A stretch of 6,248 nt of DNA, taken from Prolixibacteraceae bacterium. GTDB taxonomy: Bacteria; Bacteroidota; Bacteroidia; Bacteroidales; Prolixibacteraceae. Made by a program: the position numbers and the translations under genes. The stretch lies in assembly GCA_027858145.1 (NCBI GenBank), contig JAQIDF010000024.1, forward strand, positions 1 to 6,248, written 5' to 3'. This document shows, one piece after another, positions 1-6,123 of the stretch (position 1 is its first letter; each line of letters opens with the position of its first letter). The notes under the pieces were generated by a model that did not search any database, was not told where the DNA came from, and saw nothing but the letters and a program-made list of their open reading frames with translations.

Positions 1-1891
1 TTACGGTGTAGTCACCACCTGTTGTGTATGTATGCGAAGTGTTTTCTCCTGTGTCGGTGCTATCATCACCAAAGTCCCAGGTGTAACTGGTTGCAATGTC
101 GTAATCCGACTGAAATGAAGCTTCAAAAGTTGTGGAACCCGCCGATAAACATCCATAAGTGTTTCCGCCAACCGTAAACGATGCTGTAGGTTTATTTAAT
201 GTAACCTGTTTGGTTGTAGTTGACGTGCACCCGCTTGAGCTGGTGGCTTCAAGCATAATGTTGTATGTGCCGGGACTGCTGAAAGTGTGGGAAAAAATCG
301 TTGTGTTTTGCGATAGTAGTGTATTTGAACCGGCATTAACCTGGTACCATTTTCGAGATGTAATGTTGCTGCCAAGACTGGTGTTCGAGTCGTCTGAAAA
401 TTTCACGGGAAATTCGTCATTTGTGCAATTGTACGATGTTGTAAAATCAAAATCGGGATTTACACGGTCAATGCTGGTTTGTTTTGTAATGCTTCGCCGA
501 CAACCGTCATCAAATATTGTGGTTAGCGTTATACTTTTTGAACCATGGGTTGAAAAAGCATATTTGAAATTTTTGCTATTGCTTTCTATGCTTCCATCAT
601 CTCCGATGTCCCAGCTATAACCAATGGCTGTGCCTGATGCCTGGGCCGACAGATAAATTGTATCATTAACACAGTAGTAGCTGTCGATAGAGAAATCAGC
701 TGTGTTGTTGCTGTTGAAAGAGACGGTATCTTTGTATGGTTCAGAAATACATCCATTCTCTGATTCGCTGACAAGAACAACTTCGTAAATACCGTGAGAG
801 GTAAACTCATAGCTAATGGTGTCATTGTTCGATGAAATAGAGTTACCATTTATTGACCATTCGGAGCTTTTTATCGTGGAGTTTTCAACAGTTGAAAGGT
901 CATAGAAATAGGTTTCCGAAGGCTCGCAGTTGTTGTTTTTTTTGAACGTGAAATAAGTATCCGGACTATCATAAACTTCAAAATGGTCATTGGTTAATTT
1001 AGTTCCCTGACACCCATTTTCATCGGTTACTTCAAGTATCGTTTTATAAATGCCGCCTTGCAAGTCTTCAATTGTTGTACTTTCCGACAGTGTCGAAACA
1101 GCATCGTGCTTTTCAAAAAAATACCAATTGTAATATGTTTCAGAACCGCCCGAAATGCTGCCTACATCCTGATCGTTAATGCTTTTTCCTGTCACATAAA
1201 CCGGCGAGCCGGTTGATTGCACTGTAATGTCGTATGGTTCACAACCGGTGTTGGTGATTTCATTTGCTTGTGGCTCGGGGCGGGGATATATTTTTATTGT
1301 TTCGGTGTGGGAGTATTCTTCATTGACTGTCCCCTGATTTATTGTCAGGGTAATCGTATAAGTTCCGGCTTTATTATATATTGCCGAAGGATTTTTGCTG
1401 GTTGAGGTATTACCATTTCCTAAAACCCAGTTGTAGCTGCTGGCATCTTTCGATTTATTGGTAAAATTAACCAGCCGGTAACCGCAGCCCATTTGATAGT
1501 TCATGGTAAATGCAGCATATGCATTTTCTGAGTGTGCTGTTATTGAAAAGCTGGTGCTTGCATTTGCAGTTCCGTCGCTTGCACTAACCGAAATATTTGA
1601 TGTTCCGGCAGAAGGCGTGCCGGATAATGTGCGGGATGATGAATTAAACGAGAGCCATGAAGGTAAACTGCCGGTACTGATGGTCAGTGGGTCGCCGTTT
1701 TCATCCTGAAAGGCATCGGATGGTATGGTGTACGAGAATGCAGAGCCTGCCTCGCAGTGCTGATTGGGGATGCCCCTATTTAGCACTGGTGGAAGGTTTT
1801 GTGATAATGAAATTTCAGGAAGAATAAGCAATGATAATGCTATAAAAATCCACCTGATTTTATACCAGTTTGAACACCCACACAGTTTCAT
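1..1891 (-). CDS. Secreted PKD-repeat surface protein, N-terminal 630 residues (runs off left edge)
   Basis: Seen: one reading frame stays open from the ATG at 1889-1891 to the window edge, so the 3' part is missing. Residues 1-30 form a signal peptide (basic KIR, hydrophobic WIFIALSLLILP, likely cleavage before Q31). Residues about 34-119 match a dystroglycan-type cadherin-like (CADG/He_PIG) domain, with DENGDPLT, LPSWLSF and LSGTP. Six PKD-like modules of about 80-95 residues follow, near 127-202, 210-307, 312-395, 398-480, 481-566 and 569 onward. Marks are YNW/YSWDIGDD/YTWDFGDD near the start and GTYTITL/GIYEVVL/GTYNIML near the end. Modules 2-5 end in a Gly-Cys (C294, C381, C464, C555). 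Family knowledge: such Bacteroidota proteins are often several thousand residues long and exported by the type IX system through a C-terminal sorting domain. Here that domain would lie outside the window, so export by this route is inference. They act in adhesion, gliding or polymer binding; no enzyme domain is visible. The start is chosen by the signal peptide. No Shine-Dalgarno is seen. Confidence 0.92.
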   Translation of the reverse strand, partial: MKLCGCSNWYKIRWIFIALSLLILPEISLSQNLPPVLNRGIPNQHCEAGSAFSYTIPSDAFQDENGDPLTISTGSLPSWLSFNSSSRTLSGTPSAGTSNISVSASDGTANASTSFSITAHSENAYAAFTMNYQMGCGYRLVNFTNKSKDASSYNWVLGNGNTSTSKNPSAIYNKAGTYTITLTINQGTVNEEYSHTETIKIYPRPEPQANEITNTGCEPYDITVQSTGSPVYVTGKSINDQDVGSISGGSETYYNWYFFEKHDAVSTLSESTTIEDLQGGIYKTILEVTDENGCQGTKLTNDHFEVYDSPDTYFTFKKNNNCEPSETYFYDLSTVENSTIKSSEWSINGNSISSNNDTISYEFTSHGIYEVVLVSESENGCISEPYKDTVSFNSNNTADFSIDSYYCVNDTIYLSAQASGTAIGYSWDIGDDGSIESNSKNFKYAFSTHGSKSITLTTIFDDGCRRSITKQTSIDRVNPDFDFTTSYNCTNDEFPVKFSDDSNTSLGSNITSRKWYQVNAGSNTLLSQNTTIFSHTFSSPGTYNIMLEATSSSGCTSTTTKQVTLNKPTASFTVGGNTYGCLSAGSTTFEASFQSDYDIATSYTWDFGDDSTDTGENTSHTYTTGGDYTV

Positions 1892-2195
1892 TTAAATATT
1901 TTTATACGTTTAATCAAATTCCGCAACGCTGATTAAACGATATATTTGTTAATGTGCACAGAAGCTGTTAATTCTAAATTAATTAAGAGAAAGCTAAAAT
2001 ATAAAAATCTGTTGAAGTGTTATAACTTTTGTGCTTTTTAATTGGTGTAGAACAAAAAATAATTAATTACTAATGTTTCGCAGTTGTCTTATGACCTCAA
2101 TCTTAATAATTATTTACCTACCTTATCATCACATAGAATTAACGAACTTTAGATTCTATACAGATCACAAATAATTGCTGAGCCTGCATTGTGTA
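1892..2195. other. AT-rich intergenic gap upstream of the PKD-protein gene
   Basis: This 304-base stretch between the GH5 stop and the PKD-protein start holds no convincing gene, RNA gene or strong terminator. It is very AT-rich and must contain the PKD-gene promoter and leader. I find no good TAnnTTTG box in it; the nearest matches are TATATTTT and TAGCTTTC on the minus strand, around 1990-2005, both imperfect. The only clear structure is the 10-bp inverted repeat at 1907-1939, listed separately. A weaker 7-bp repeat (2133-2139 with 2153-2159) lies just after the GH5 gene and lacks a T-run. Confidence 0.6.
1907..1939 (-). repeat. 10-bp perfect inverted repeat in the PKD-gene leader
   Basis: The arms cgtttaatca (1907-1916) and tgattaaacg (1930-1939) are perfect reverse complements separated by 13 bases, and they end 15 bases before the ATG of the PKD-protein gene. 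Two readings fit: an mRNA hairpin near the ribosome-binding region, or a DNA operator dyad. There is no T-run, so a terminator is unlikely. The repeat is seen directly; its function is inference. Confidence 0.5.
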
Positions 2196-3188
2196 CTAAT
2201 TGTTTTGGAAAACCTTCTTAAAGAATTTTCCCTGAGTGGTAGGGGTGAAATCCCAGTCAGAGAATAGCATTGGCGACCAGTCGGGGTCGAAAACCCACAA
2301 AACGTAAGATATGCCGTGTTTGTCGCAGTATTCGGTAATGGCTTCGCCATAAGAATCGTCGCTTATTACCGGAATGTGTGCCCCGGGTTCTCCTTCTAAA
2401 CAATAGCCTATTTCGGTAAGGACCAATGGGTATTTTTCAGCAACATAGCCCCAGTCTTCTGTCCATTTTTCGTCCCATGGTTGTTCAACCTTTTGGGGGT
2501 AGGGATGGCTAACGTAAGCTATATTTTCTGCATCTACCGGGTTGTCTTTTACAGGCTTTAAGTCATAGGCCCAGTTAAAGCCTGAAACCAGTGGTATAGT
2601 TTCAGCATTGTTGTCACGGATGATTTTAATCATTTTTTCGTGTAACGATTTCAGTTCGTCCCAGCTGAAATCTCCCAATTCACCGTGGATGGTAGTAGGT
2701 TCGTTGTACAATTCGAAAAAGGCAACCGTTGGATTATCTCCGTATCTTTTTGAGATAAGGTTCCAGAATTCAAACGTTTCTTCTTTTGTTGTGAGGTAAA
2801 TATCACGCATGAATTGTTCGGTTTTTAAATTACCGATAATGTGCCAGTCGATTATAACGTGCATGTCATTTTTTTCAGCCCATTTAATTCCTTTGTCGAG
2901 AAGTTTCATGTAGCCTTCTGCTCCATGTTTTCTCCATTCGGGTGGGTGCACCGGGAAACGTACAATGTTAGCGCCCCATGCCTTCATTTCTTCGAAGTAA
3001 GCTTTGTTCCAGTGTTCGTCTTCAAGGAGTTTGTCGGGGTCGCTTGCGTTTAGGCCTTTAAAAACAACTGTTTCACCTTTTTCGTTTGTGAATTTGTTGC
3101 CTTCAACTTTTATCCGGTCAGGTTTATTGCCAGCAGATAAAAGCATGGTGGTAAAAATCAGGAATAGTGTAAAAATTTTTCGTCTCAT
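2196..3188 (-). CDS. Secreted glycoside hydrolase family 5 (endoglucanase-like)
   Basis: This 330-residue enzyme is a single-domain (beta/alpha)8 retaining glycosidase that should cleave beta-linked polysaccharides such as beta-glucan or mannan outside the cytoplasm. The GH5 hallmarks are all visible: R77 in IVRFPV, D114-W115-H116, acid/base E163 in YNEP, H228 and Y230 in SHPY, nucleophile E259 in VLTEIG, and W298 in VLWVF. Residues 1-20 form a signal peptide (MRRK, then LFLIFTTMLLSA). There is no lipobox cysteine, binding module or type IX sorting domain, so the product is probably periplasmic or simply secreted. The frame is open upstream to an ATG at 3257. I prefer 3188 because the signal peptide begins there and a promoter -7 box (3219-3226) lies between the two. 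The stop is TAG. It is separated from the EF-G gene by a terminator and from the PKD gene by 304 bases, so it is probably monocistronic. The exact substrate and subfamily cannot be read from sequence alone. Confidence 0.93.
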   Translation of the reverse strand: MRRKIFTLFLIFTTMLLSAGNKPDRIKVEGNKFTNEKGETVVFKGLNASDPDKLLEDEHWNKAYFEEMKAWGANIVRFPVHPPEWRKHGAEGYMKLLDKGIKWAEKNDMHVIIDWHIIGNLKTEQFMRDIYLTTKEETFEFWNLISKRYGDNPTVAFFELYNEPTTIHGELGDFSWDELKSLHEKMIKIIRDNNAETIPLVSGFNWAYDLKPVKDNPVDAENIAYVSHPYPQKVEQPWDEKWTEDWGYVAEKYPLVLTEIGYCLEGEPGAHIPVISDDSYGEAITEYCDKHGISYVLWVFDPDWSPMLFSDWDFTPTTQGKFFKKVFQNN

Positions 3189-3218
3189 AAAAATATGTTT
3201 ATAACAGGTTAATTTTGA

Positions 3219-3226
3219 CAAATGTA
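3219..3226 (-). promoter_or_regulatory. Bacteroidota -7 box of the GH5 promoter
   Basis: On the minus strand this reads TACATTTG, a full match to the Bacteroidota -7 consensus TAnnTTTG, 30 bases before the chosen GH5 ATG. The upstream -33 element is poor: only a TTTA 15 bases away, with no TTTG at the usual 19. The promoter may therefore be weak or need an activator. A 6-bp dyad, gacaaa (3217-3222) with tttgtc (3232-3237), overlaps the box and could be an operator. The leader would be only about 25 bases. Confidence 0.5.
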
Positions 3227-3251
3227 TGGTTTTTGTCGGTGTAAATATTTC

Positions 3252-3289
3252 GCACATTGTAATTATGATGTATTACGCATGAAATGTGC
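3252..3289. repeat. Composite inverted repeat upstream of the GH5 promoter
   Basis: Outer arms gcacatt (3252-3258) and aatgtgc (3283-3289) pair perfectly. Directly inside, gtaat (3259-3263) pairs with attac (3272-3276), leaving an 8-base loop and a 6-base bulge, gcatga (3277-3282). It lies about 26-63 bases upstream of the GH5 -7 box, where an activator would bind. It is not followed by a T-run in either direction, so it is not a terminator. The pairing is seen; a role as an operator is inference. Confidence 0.4.
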
Positions 3290-3343
3290 TATCAATTTAG
3301 CGTTTGAGATATTGTTTAAATTGTTATAGATTTTTTCTTCAAT

Positions 3344-3370
3344 AAAAAAAGCCCGGTGGAAAACCGGGCC
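3344..3370 (-). terminator. Rho-independent terminator of the EF-G paralog gene
   Basis: On the minus strand the stem GCCCGGT / ACCGGGC (3363-3369 with 3351-3357) closes a 5-base loop and is followed at once by seven Ts (3350-3344). It lies 40 bases past the TAA of the EF-G gene. A shorter T-run (3371-3375) on the other side means it might also stop plus-strand transcription. It separates the EF-G gene from the GH5 gene. Confidence 0.9.
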
Positions 3371-3409
3371 TTTTTGGTTGATTTAGTTACTTATTGGTTC
3401 GTTAAATAA

Positions 3410-5566
3410 TTATTCTTCGGCTTGCTCTTCTTCGTAAGCTTTAAGAAGTTCTTGCTGTACATCAGAAGGAACTTTGTCGTAGGCATCAAATTCAAAAGTA
3501 AACCAGCCGCGTCCACCAGTGAGAGAGTTGAGCGAAGTAGTATAGTTACTCATTTCTTTCAGCGGTACTTTGGCTGAGATTTTTTCATAACCTTTATCGC
3601 TGCCCATGCCCATAATGATGGAGCGACGTCCCTGTAAATCACTCATCACATCGCCCATGCGTTCACTAGGGGTATATACATCAAGGTTGTAAATCGGTTC
3701 AAGAATTTTTGGGTCTGCATTTTTAAATGCGGTGCTGAATGCATGTCGTCCGGCCAGTTTAAACGAAATTTCGTTTGAGTCAACCGGGTGCATTTTACCG
3801 TCGTAAATGCATACTCGTATATCGCGGGCATACGAACCGGTTAGCGGTCCTTCTTCCATTTTTTCCATAATTCCCTTCAGGATTGCCGGATGGAAACGGG
3901 CATCGATAGAGCCTCCCACAATGCAGTTGCAGAACACCAGTTTACCGCCCCATGGTAGTTCGTGTTCTTCCGTTCCGCGTAATGAAACCTGCCAATCTTT
4001 ACCGTCAATTTTAAAATGTTTAGGAGCGGGCATGTCTTCTTCATATGGTTCGATAATCATATGTACCTCGCCAAACTGGCCTGAACCACCTGATTGTTTT
4101 TTGTGACGATAGTCTGACTGAGCCGCTTTTGTAATGGTTTCCCGATATGGAACCTTTGGTGTTTTATATCCGATTTCAATTTTATATTCATTGTCGAAGA
4201 ACCATTTTATTACATTGAGGTGATATTCACTTTGAGCCTGAACGATAAGTTGCTTTAGTTCTTTCGAGAAATTTACAATAAAAGATGGATCTTCGTCGCG
4301 AAGACGGTGCAAACCTTCTCCAACTTTTTCTTCGTCTGCCTCGCTTAATGCTTTTATGGCAACTGTGGTAAGCGGTTTTGGGAATTCAACAGGAGCAAAT
4401 TTATAGTCGGCATCTTTCGTGCTCAGCGTGTGATTAACTTTGGTTTCTTTAAGTTTCACGGTTGCGCCTATATCACCGGCAACGATTTCTGAAACCTTTG
4501 TGCGGTTTTTTCCTGCAACAGTGTATAGTGTTGACAGCCGCTCTTTATTAGAACGCGAAGTGTTAATGAGATCCATGCCTTCTGAGATTTTACCACTCAT
4601 CACTTTGAAGTAAATAACTTCACCAATGTGTGGCTCCAGACTCGTTTTGAAGACAAACATAGATGCCGGGCTGTCTGTATCCATTTTAACATCTTTGCCG
4701 TTTAATTCTTCACGCATTGGATATTCGTTAGGCGCCGCTACGATATTAATTATAAATTCGATTAAACGGCGAATGCCCATATCTTTTTTGGCGCAAGTAC
4801 AAAAAACAGGCATTAATGTGCTGTCTTTCATTCCGAGTTTCATTCCCTGGCGCATTTCGTCTTCGGTAAGCGTGCCTTTGTCGAAGTATAGCTCCATTAA
4901 AGCTTCATCGTTTTCGGCTGCTTTTTCTACCAATTCATTATGTAGTTCGTCGGCTTTATCTTTTTCTGATTCAGGGATGTCAATAATTTCAGGTTCACCA
5001 CCATCGGATCCCCATTGGTACATTTTCATTTTAAGAACGTCAACAACCTGGTTAAATTCGTTGCCTGGATTAACAGGATATTGTACAATTGTCATGCGGC
5101 CACCGAAACGGGCTTTGCCTTCTTCTAATATTTTATCAAAATTGGCATTTTCGTGATCTAACCCATTTGCAATTGCGATAACGGGTTTGTTAAGTTTGTC
5201 GGCAATACGCATTGAGCTCTCGGTTCCTGCACCAATGCCATCTCCGGTGTTAATAACGCAAACTGCTGTGTCGGTAACACTGAGCGAAGAAGTTACAGCG
5301 CCGGCAAATGCTTTCATTCCCGGCGTGTCGATGATGTTAATTTTGTGGTCTTTGAATTCAGTGTAAAGGAGTGTAGAAAATACGGAGTTTTCAAAGTCGT
5401 GTTCAATGTCGGTGTAATCGGAGGCTGTGTTTTTTGACGTTACTTCACCTCTGCGGTTTATGATACCACCCTCGAAGAGCATCGCTTCGGCGAGGGTGGT
5501 TTTCCCGGCGCCGGCGTTTCCAATTAAGGCGATGTTTCTAATCTGTTCTGTTTTATAAGTTTTCAT
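3410..5566 (-). CDS. fusA2: Elongation factor G paralog (EF-G2 type) with altered GTPase motifs
   Basis: This 718-residue protein has the full EF-G layout: G domain (about 8-280), domain II (about 300-390), III (about 395-470), IV (about 475-605) and V (about 615-700), then an acidic tail. Domain IV keeps HKKQSGGSGQFGEV (488-501) and the tip loop HPVDSNE (593-599). Domain V keeps RMGDVMSDLQGRR (636-648) and SLTGGR. The parts that push tRNA-mRNA through the ribosome therefore look functional. The G domain departs from canonical EF-G: P-loop GNAGAGKTT (16-24) has G19 where EF-G has Asp, switch I lacks RGIT, the catalytic-His motif DTPGH is DTPGM (80-84), and NKxD is NGLD (134-137). Family knowledge: the B. 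thetaiotaomicron paralog EF-G2 is reported to translocate without GTP hydrolysis and to matter for gut colonisation and carbon starvation; orthology here is inferred from strong resemblance. It has its own promoter and terminator, so it is probably monocistronic, unlike housekeeping fusA, which usually sits in the ribosomal str operon. The start fits the family N-terminus (MKTYKTEQIRNIALIG). Confidence 0.94.
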   Translation of the reverse strand: MKTYKTEQIRNIALIGNAGAGKTTLAEAMLFEGGIINRRGEVTSKNTASDYTDIEHDFENSVFSTLLYTEFKDHKINIIDTPGMKAFAGAVTSSLSVTDTAVCVINTGDGIGAGTESSMRIADKLNKPVIAIANGLDHENANFDKILEEGKARFGGRMTIVQYPVNPGNEFNQVVDVLKMKMYQWGSDGGEPEIIDIPESEKDKADELHNELVEKAAENDEALMELYFDKGTLTEDEMRQGMKLGMKDSTLMPVFCTCAKKDMGIRRLIEFIINIVAAPNEYPMREELNGKDVKMDTDSPASMFVFKTSLEPHIGEVIYFKVMSGKISEGMDLINTSRSNKERLSTLYTVAGKNRTKVSEIVAGDIGATVKLKETKVNHTLSTKDADYKFAPVEFPKPLTTVAIKALSEADEEKVGEGLHRLRDEDPSFIVNFSKELKQLIVQAQSEYHLNVIKWFFDNEYKIEIGYKTPKVPYRETITKAAQSDYRHKKQSGGSGQFGEVHMIIEPYEEDMPAPKHFKIDGKDWQVSLRGTEEHELPWGGKLVFCNCIVGGSIDARFHPAILKGIMEKMEEGPLTGSYARDIRVCIYDGKMHPVDSNEISFKLAGRHAFSTAFKNADPKILEPIYNLDVYTPSERMGDVMSDLQGRRSIIMGMGSDKGYEKISAKVPLKEMSNYTTSLNSLTGGRGWFTFEFDAYDKVPSDVQQELLKAYEEEQAEE

Positions 5567-5689
5567 TATCTGTATTTTTATTGGTTATTTTATGATTTGT
5601 TCGTTCAGTTTTTAATATTTATTAGTTTATAGGATCGGTGACATACCTGTATATTCAGTGATTATAGCCGTTTTTTAAAGAGGGAATAC

Positions 5690-5720
5690 CAAAATTAGTA
5701 ATAATTTGATAACAAACAAA
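5690..5720 (-). promoter_or_regulatory. Bacteroidota-type promoter of the EF-G paralog gene
   Basis: On the minus strand TTTG (5720-5717) and TAATTTTG (5697-5690) are separated by exactly 19 bases, matching the Bacteroidota sigma-factor consensus TTTG-N19-TAnnTTTG. It lies just downstream of the 5749-5785 terminator. The start of transcription should be near 5683, giving an AT-rich leader of about 115 bases before the ATG at 5566. No known riboswitch fold was recognised in that leader. Confidence 0.72.
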
Positions 5721-5748
5721 TGTTGGGTGGTTAAAGTATGTTTAAAGG

Positions 5749-5785
5749 AAAACGGGTGATGGAATTTGTTGCCATCACCCGTTTT
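5749..5785. terminator. Strong 14-bp hairpin terminator after the symporter remnant
   Basis: Arms aaaacgggtgatgg (5749-5762) and ccatcacccgtttt (5772-5785) are perfect reverse complements around a 9-base loop. The A/T ends of the stem give TTTT on the 3' side in both directions, so it can act either way. It lies 51 bases beyond the stop of the truncated symporter and just upstream of the EF-G promoter, so its natural role is to end the symporter transcript on the minus strand. Confidence 0.85.
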
Positions 5786-5836
5786 AAGGAGAAATATTTT
5801 AATGAAATTATTCAAATGCGGTTCGCCGCCTCTTGT

Positions 5837-6103
5837 TTATGCTGCTACAGTTACAAACATATTAAGGAAGGTTAACCAAATAAGCCCCATTCCAAAATTG
5901 GCCGCAATTCCTCCAAATCCTATTATGGCCGATGAAGAGATAAATGTTGCGCCATATGAAACAGCCATTACAAACGGATGTATTTGTCGTCCCGCTATCA
6001 GGTAATCGCTGCTGGTTTTGGTTTGACGATATCCTCTTATGCCCAGGTACGTGAGCGATAAAAGATATATCAATACGATTAATCCAAGCGTAAAGGTATT
6101 CAT
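5837..6103 (-). CDS. Truncated sodium:solute symporter (N-terminal fragment, probable pseudogene)
   Basis: The 88-residue product matches only the beginning of the sodium:solute symporter (SSS) family. Membrane span 1 is at about 4-22 (FTLGLIVLIYLLSLTYLG), followed by the SSDYLIAGRQIHP loop (31-43). Spans 2-3 follow (YGATFISSSAIIGFGG at 50-65, then GMGLIWLTFLNMFV). Intact members have about 500-600 residues and 12 or more spans, and here TAA follows FVTVAA. I find no symporter sequence in any frame between the stop and the terminator at 5785. Reading frames past the junction give short charged tails (HKQEAANRI or NKRRRTAFE before a stop); either might be a remnant of the original C-terminus, which would fit an internal deletion, but this is weak. 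The frame is open upstream to 6166, but that extension is a Lys/Arg-rich out-of-frame reading of the preceding gene; M at 6103 is the usual family start. It should be co-transcribed with the small gene ending at 6124. A transport function is unlikely. Confidence 0.75.
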   Translation of the reverse strand: MNTFTLGLIVLIYLLSLTYLGIRGYRQTKTSSDYLIAGRQIHPFVMAVSYGATFISSSAIIGFGGIAANFGMGLIWLTFLNMFVTVAA

Positions 6104-6123
6104 AGTTAATTGGTTGGTTTTTT

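Noticed and set aside
159..620. 153-codon open frame on the plus strand
   Set aside because: It lies wholly antisense to the PKD-protein gene, whose minus-strand frame gives clear domains; the plus-strand product resembles nothing and is an antisense shadow.
2133..2159. 7-bp inverted repeat (atagaat / attctat) after the GH5 gene as a terminator
   Set aside because: The stem is AT-only apart from one pair and no T-run follows on the minus strand, so it is too weak to call.
3189..3257. Upstream start for the GH5 gene adding 23 residues
   Set aside because: It would place a non-signal-like stretch before a clear signal peptide, and a full -7 promoter box lies inside it.
4626..5156. 176-codon open frame on the plus strand
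   Set aside because: It is antisense to the EF-G paralog G domain and its Ser-rich product has no recognisable features.
3410..5566. Tetracycline-resistance ribosomal protection protein
   Set aside because: These also resemble EF-G but are about 640 residues with canonical GTPase motifs; the length, domain IV sequence and altered G motifs here fit the EF-G2 group.
5766..6005. 79-codon open frame on the plus strand over the symporter fragment
   Set aside because: It begins inside the terminator hairpin and is antisense to the symporter sequence, with no features of its own.
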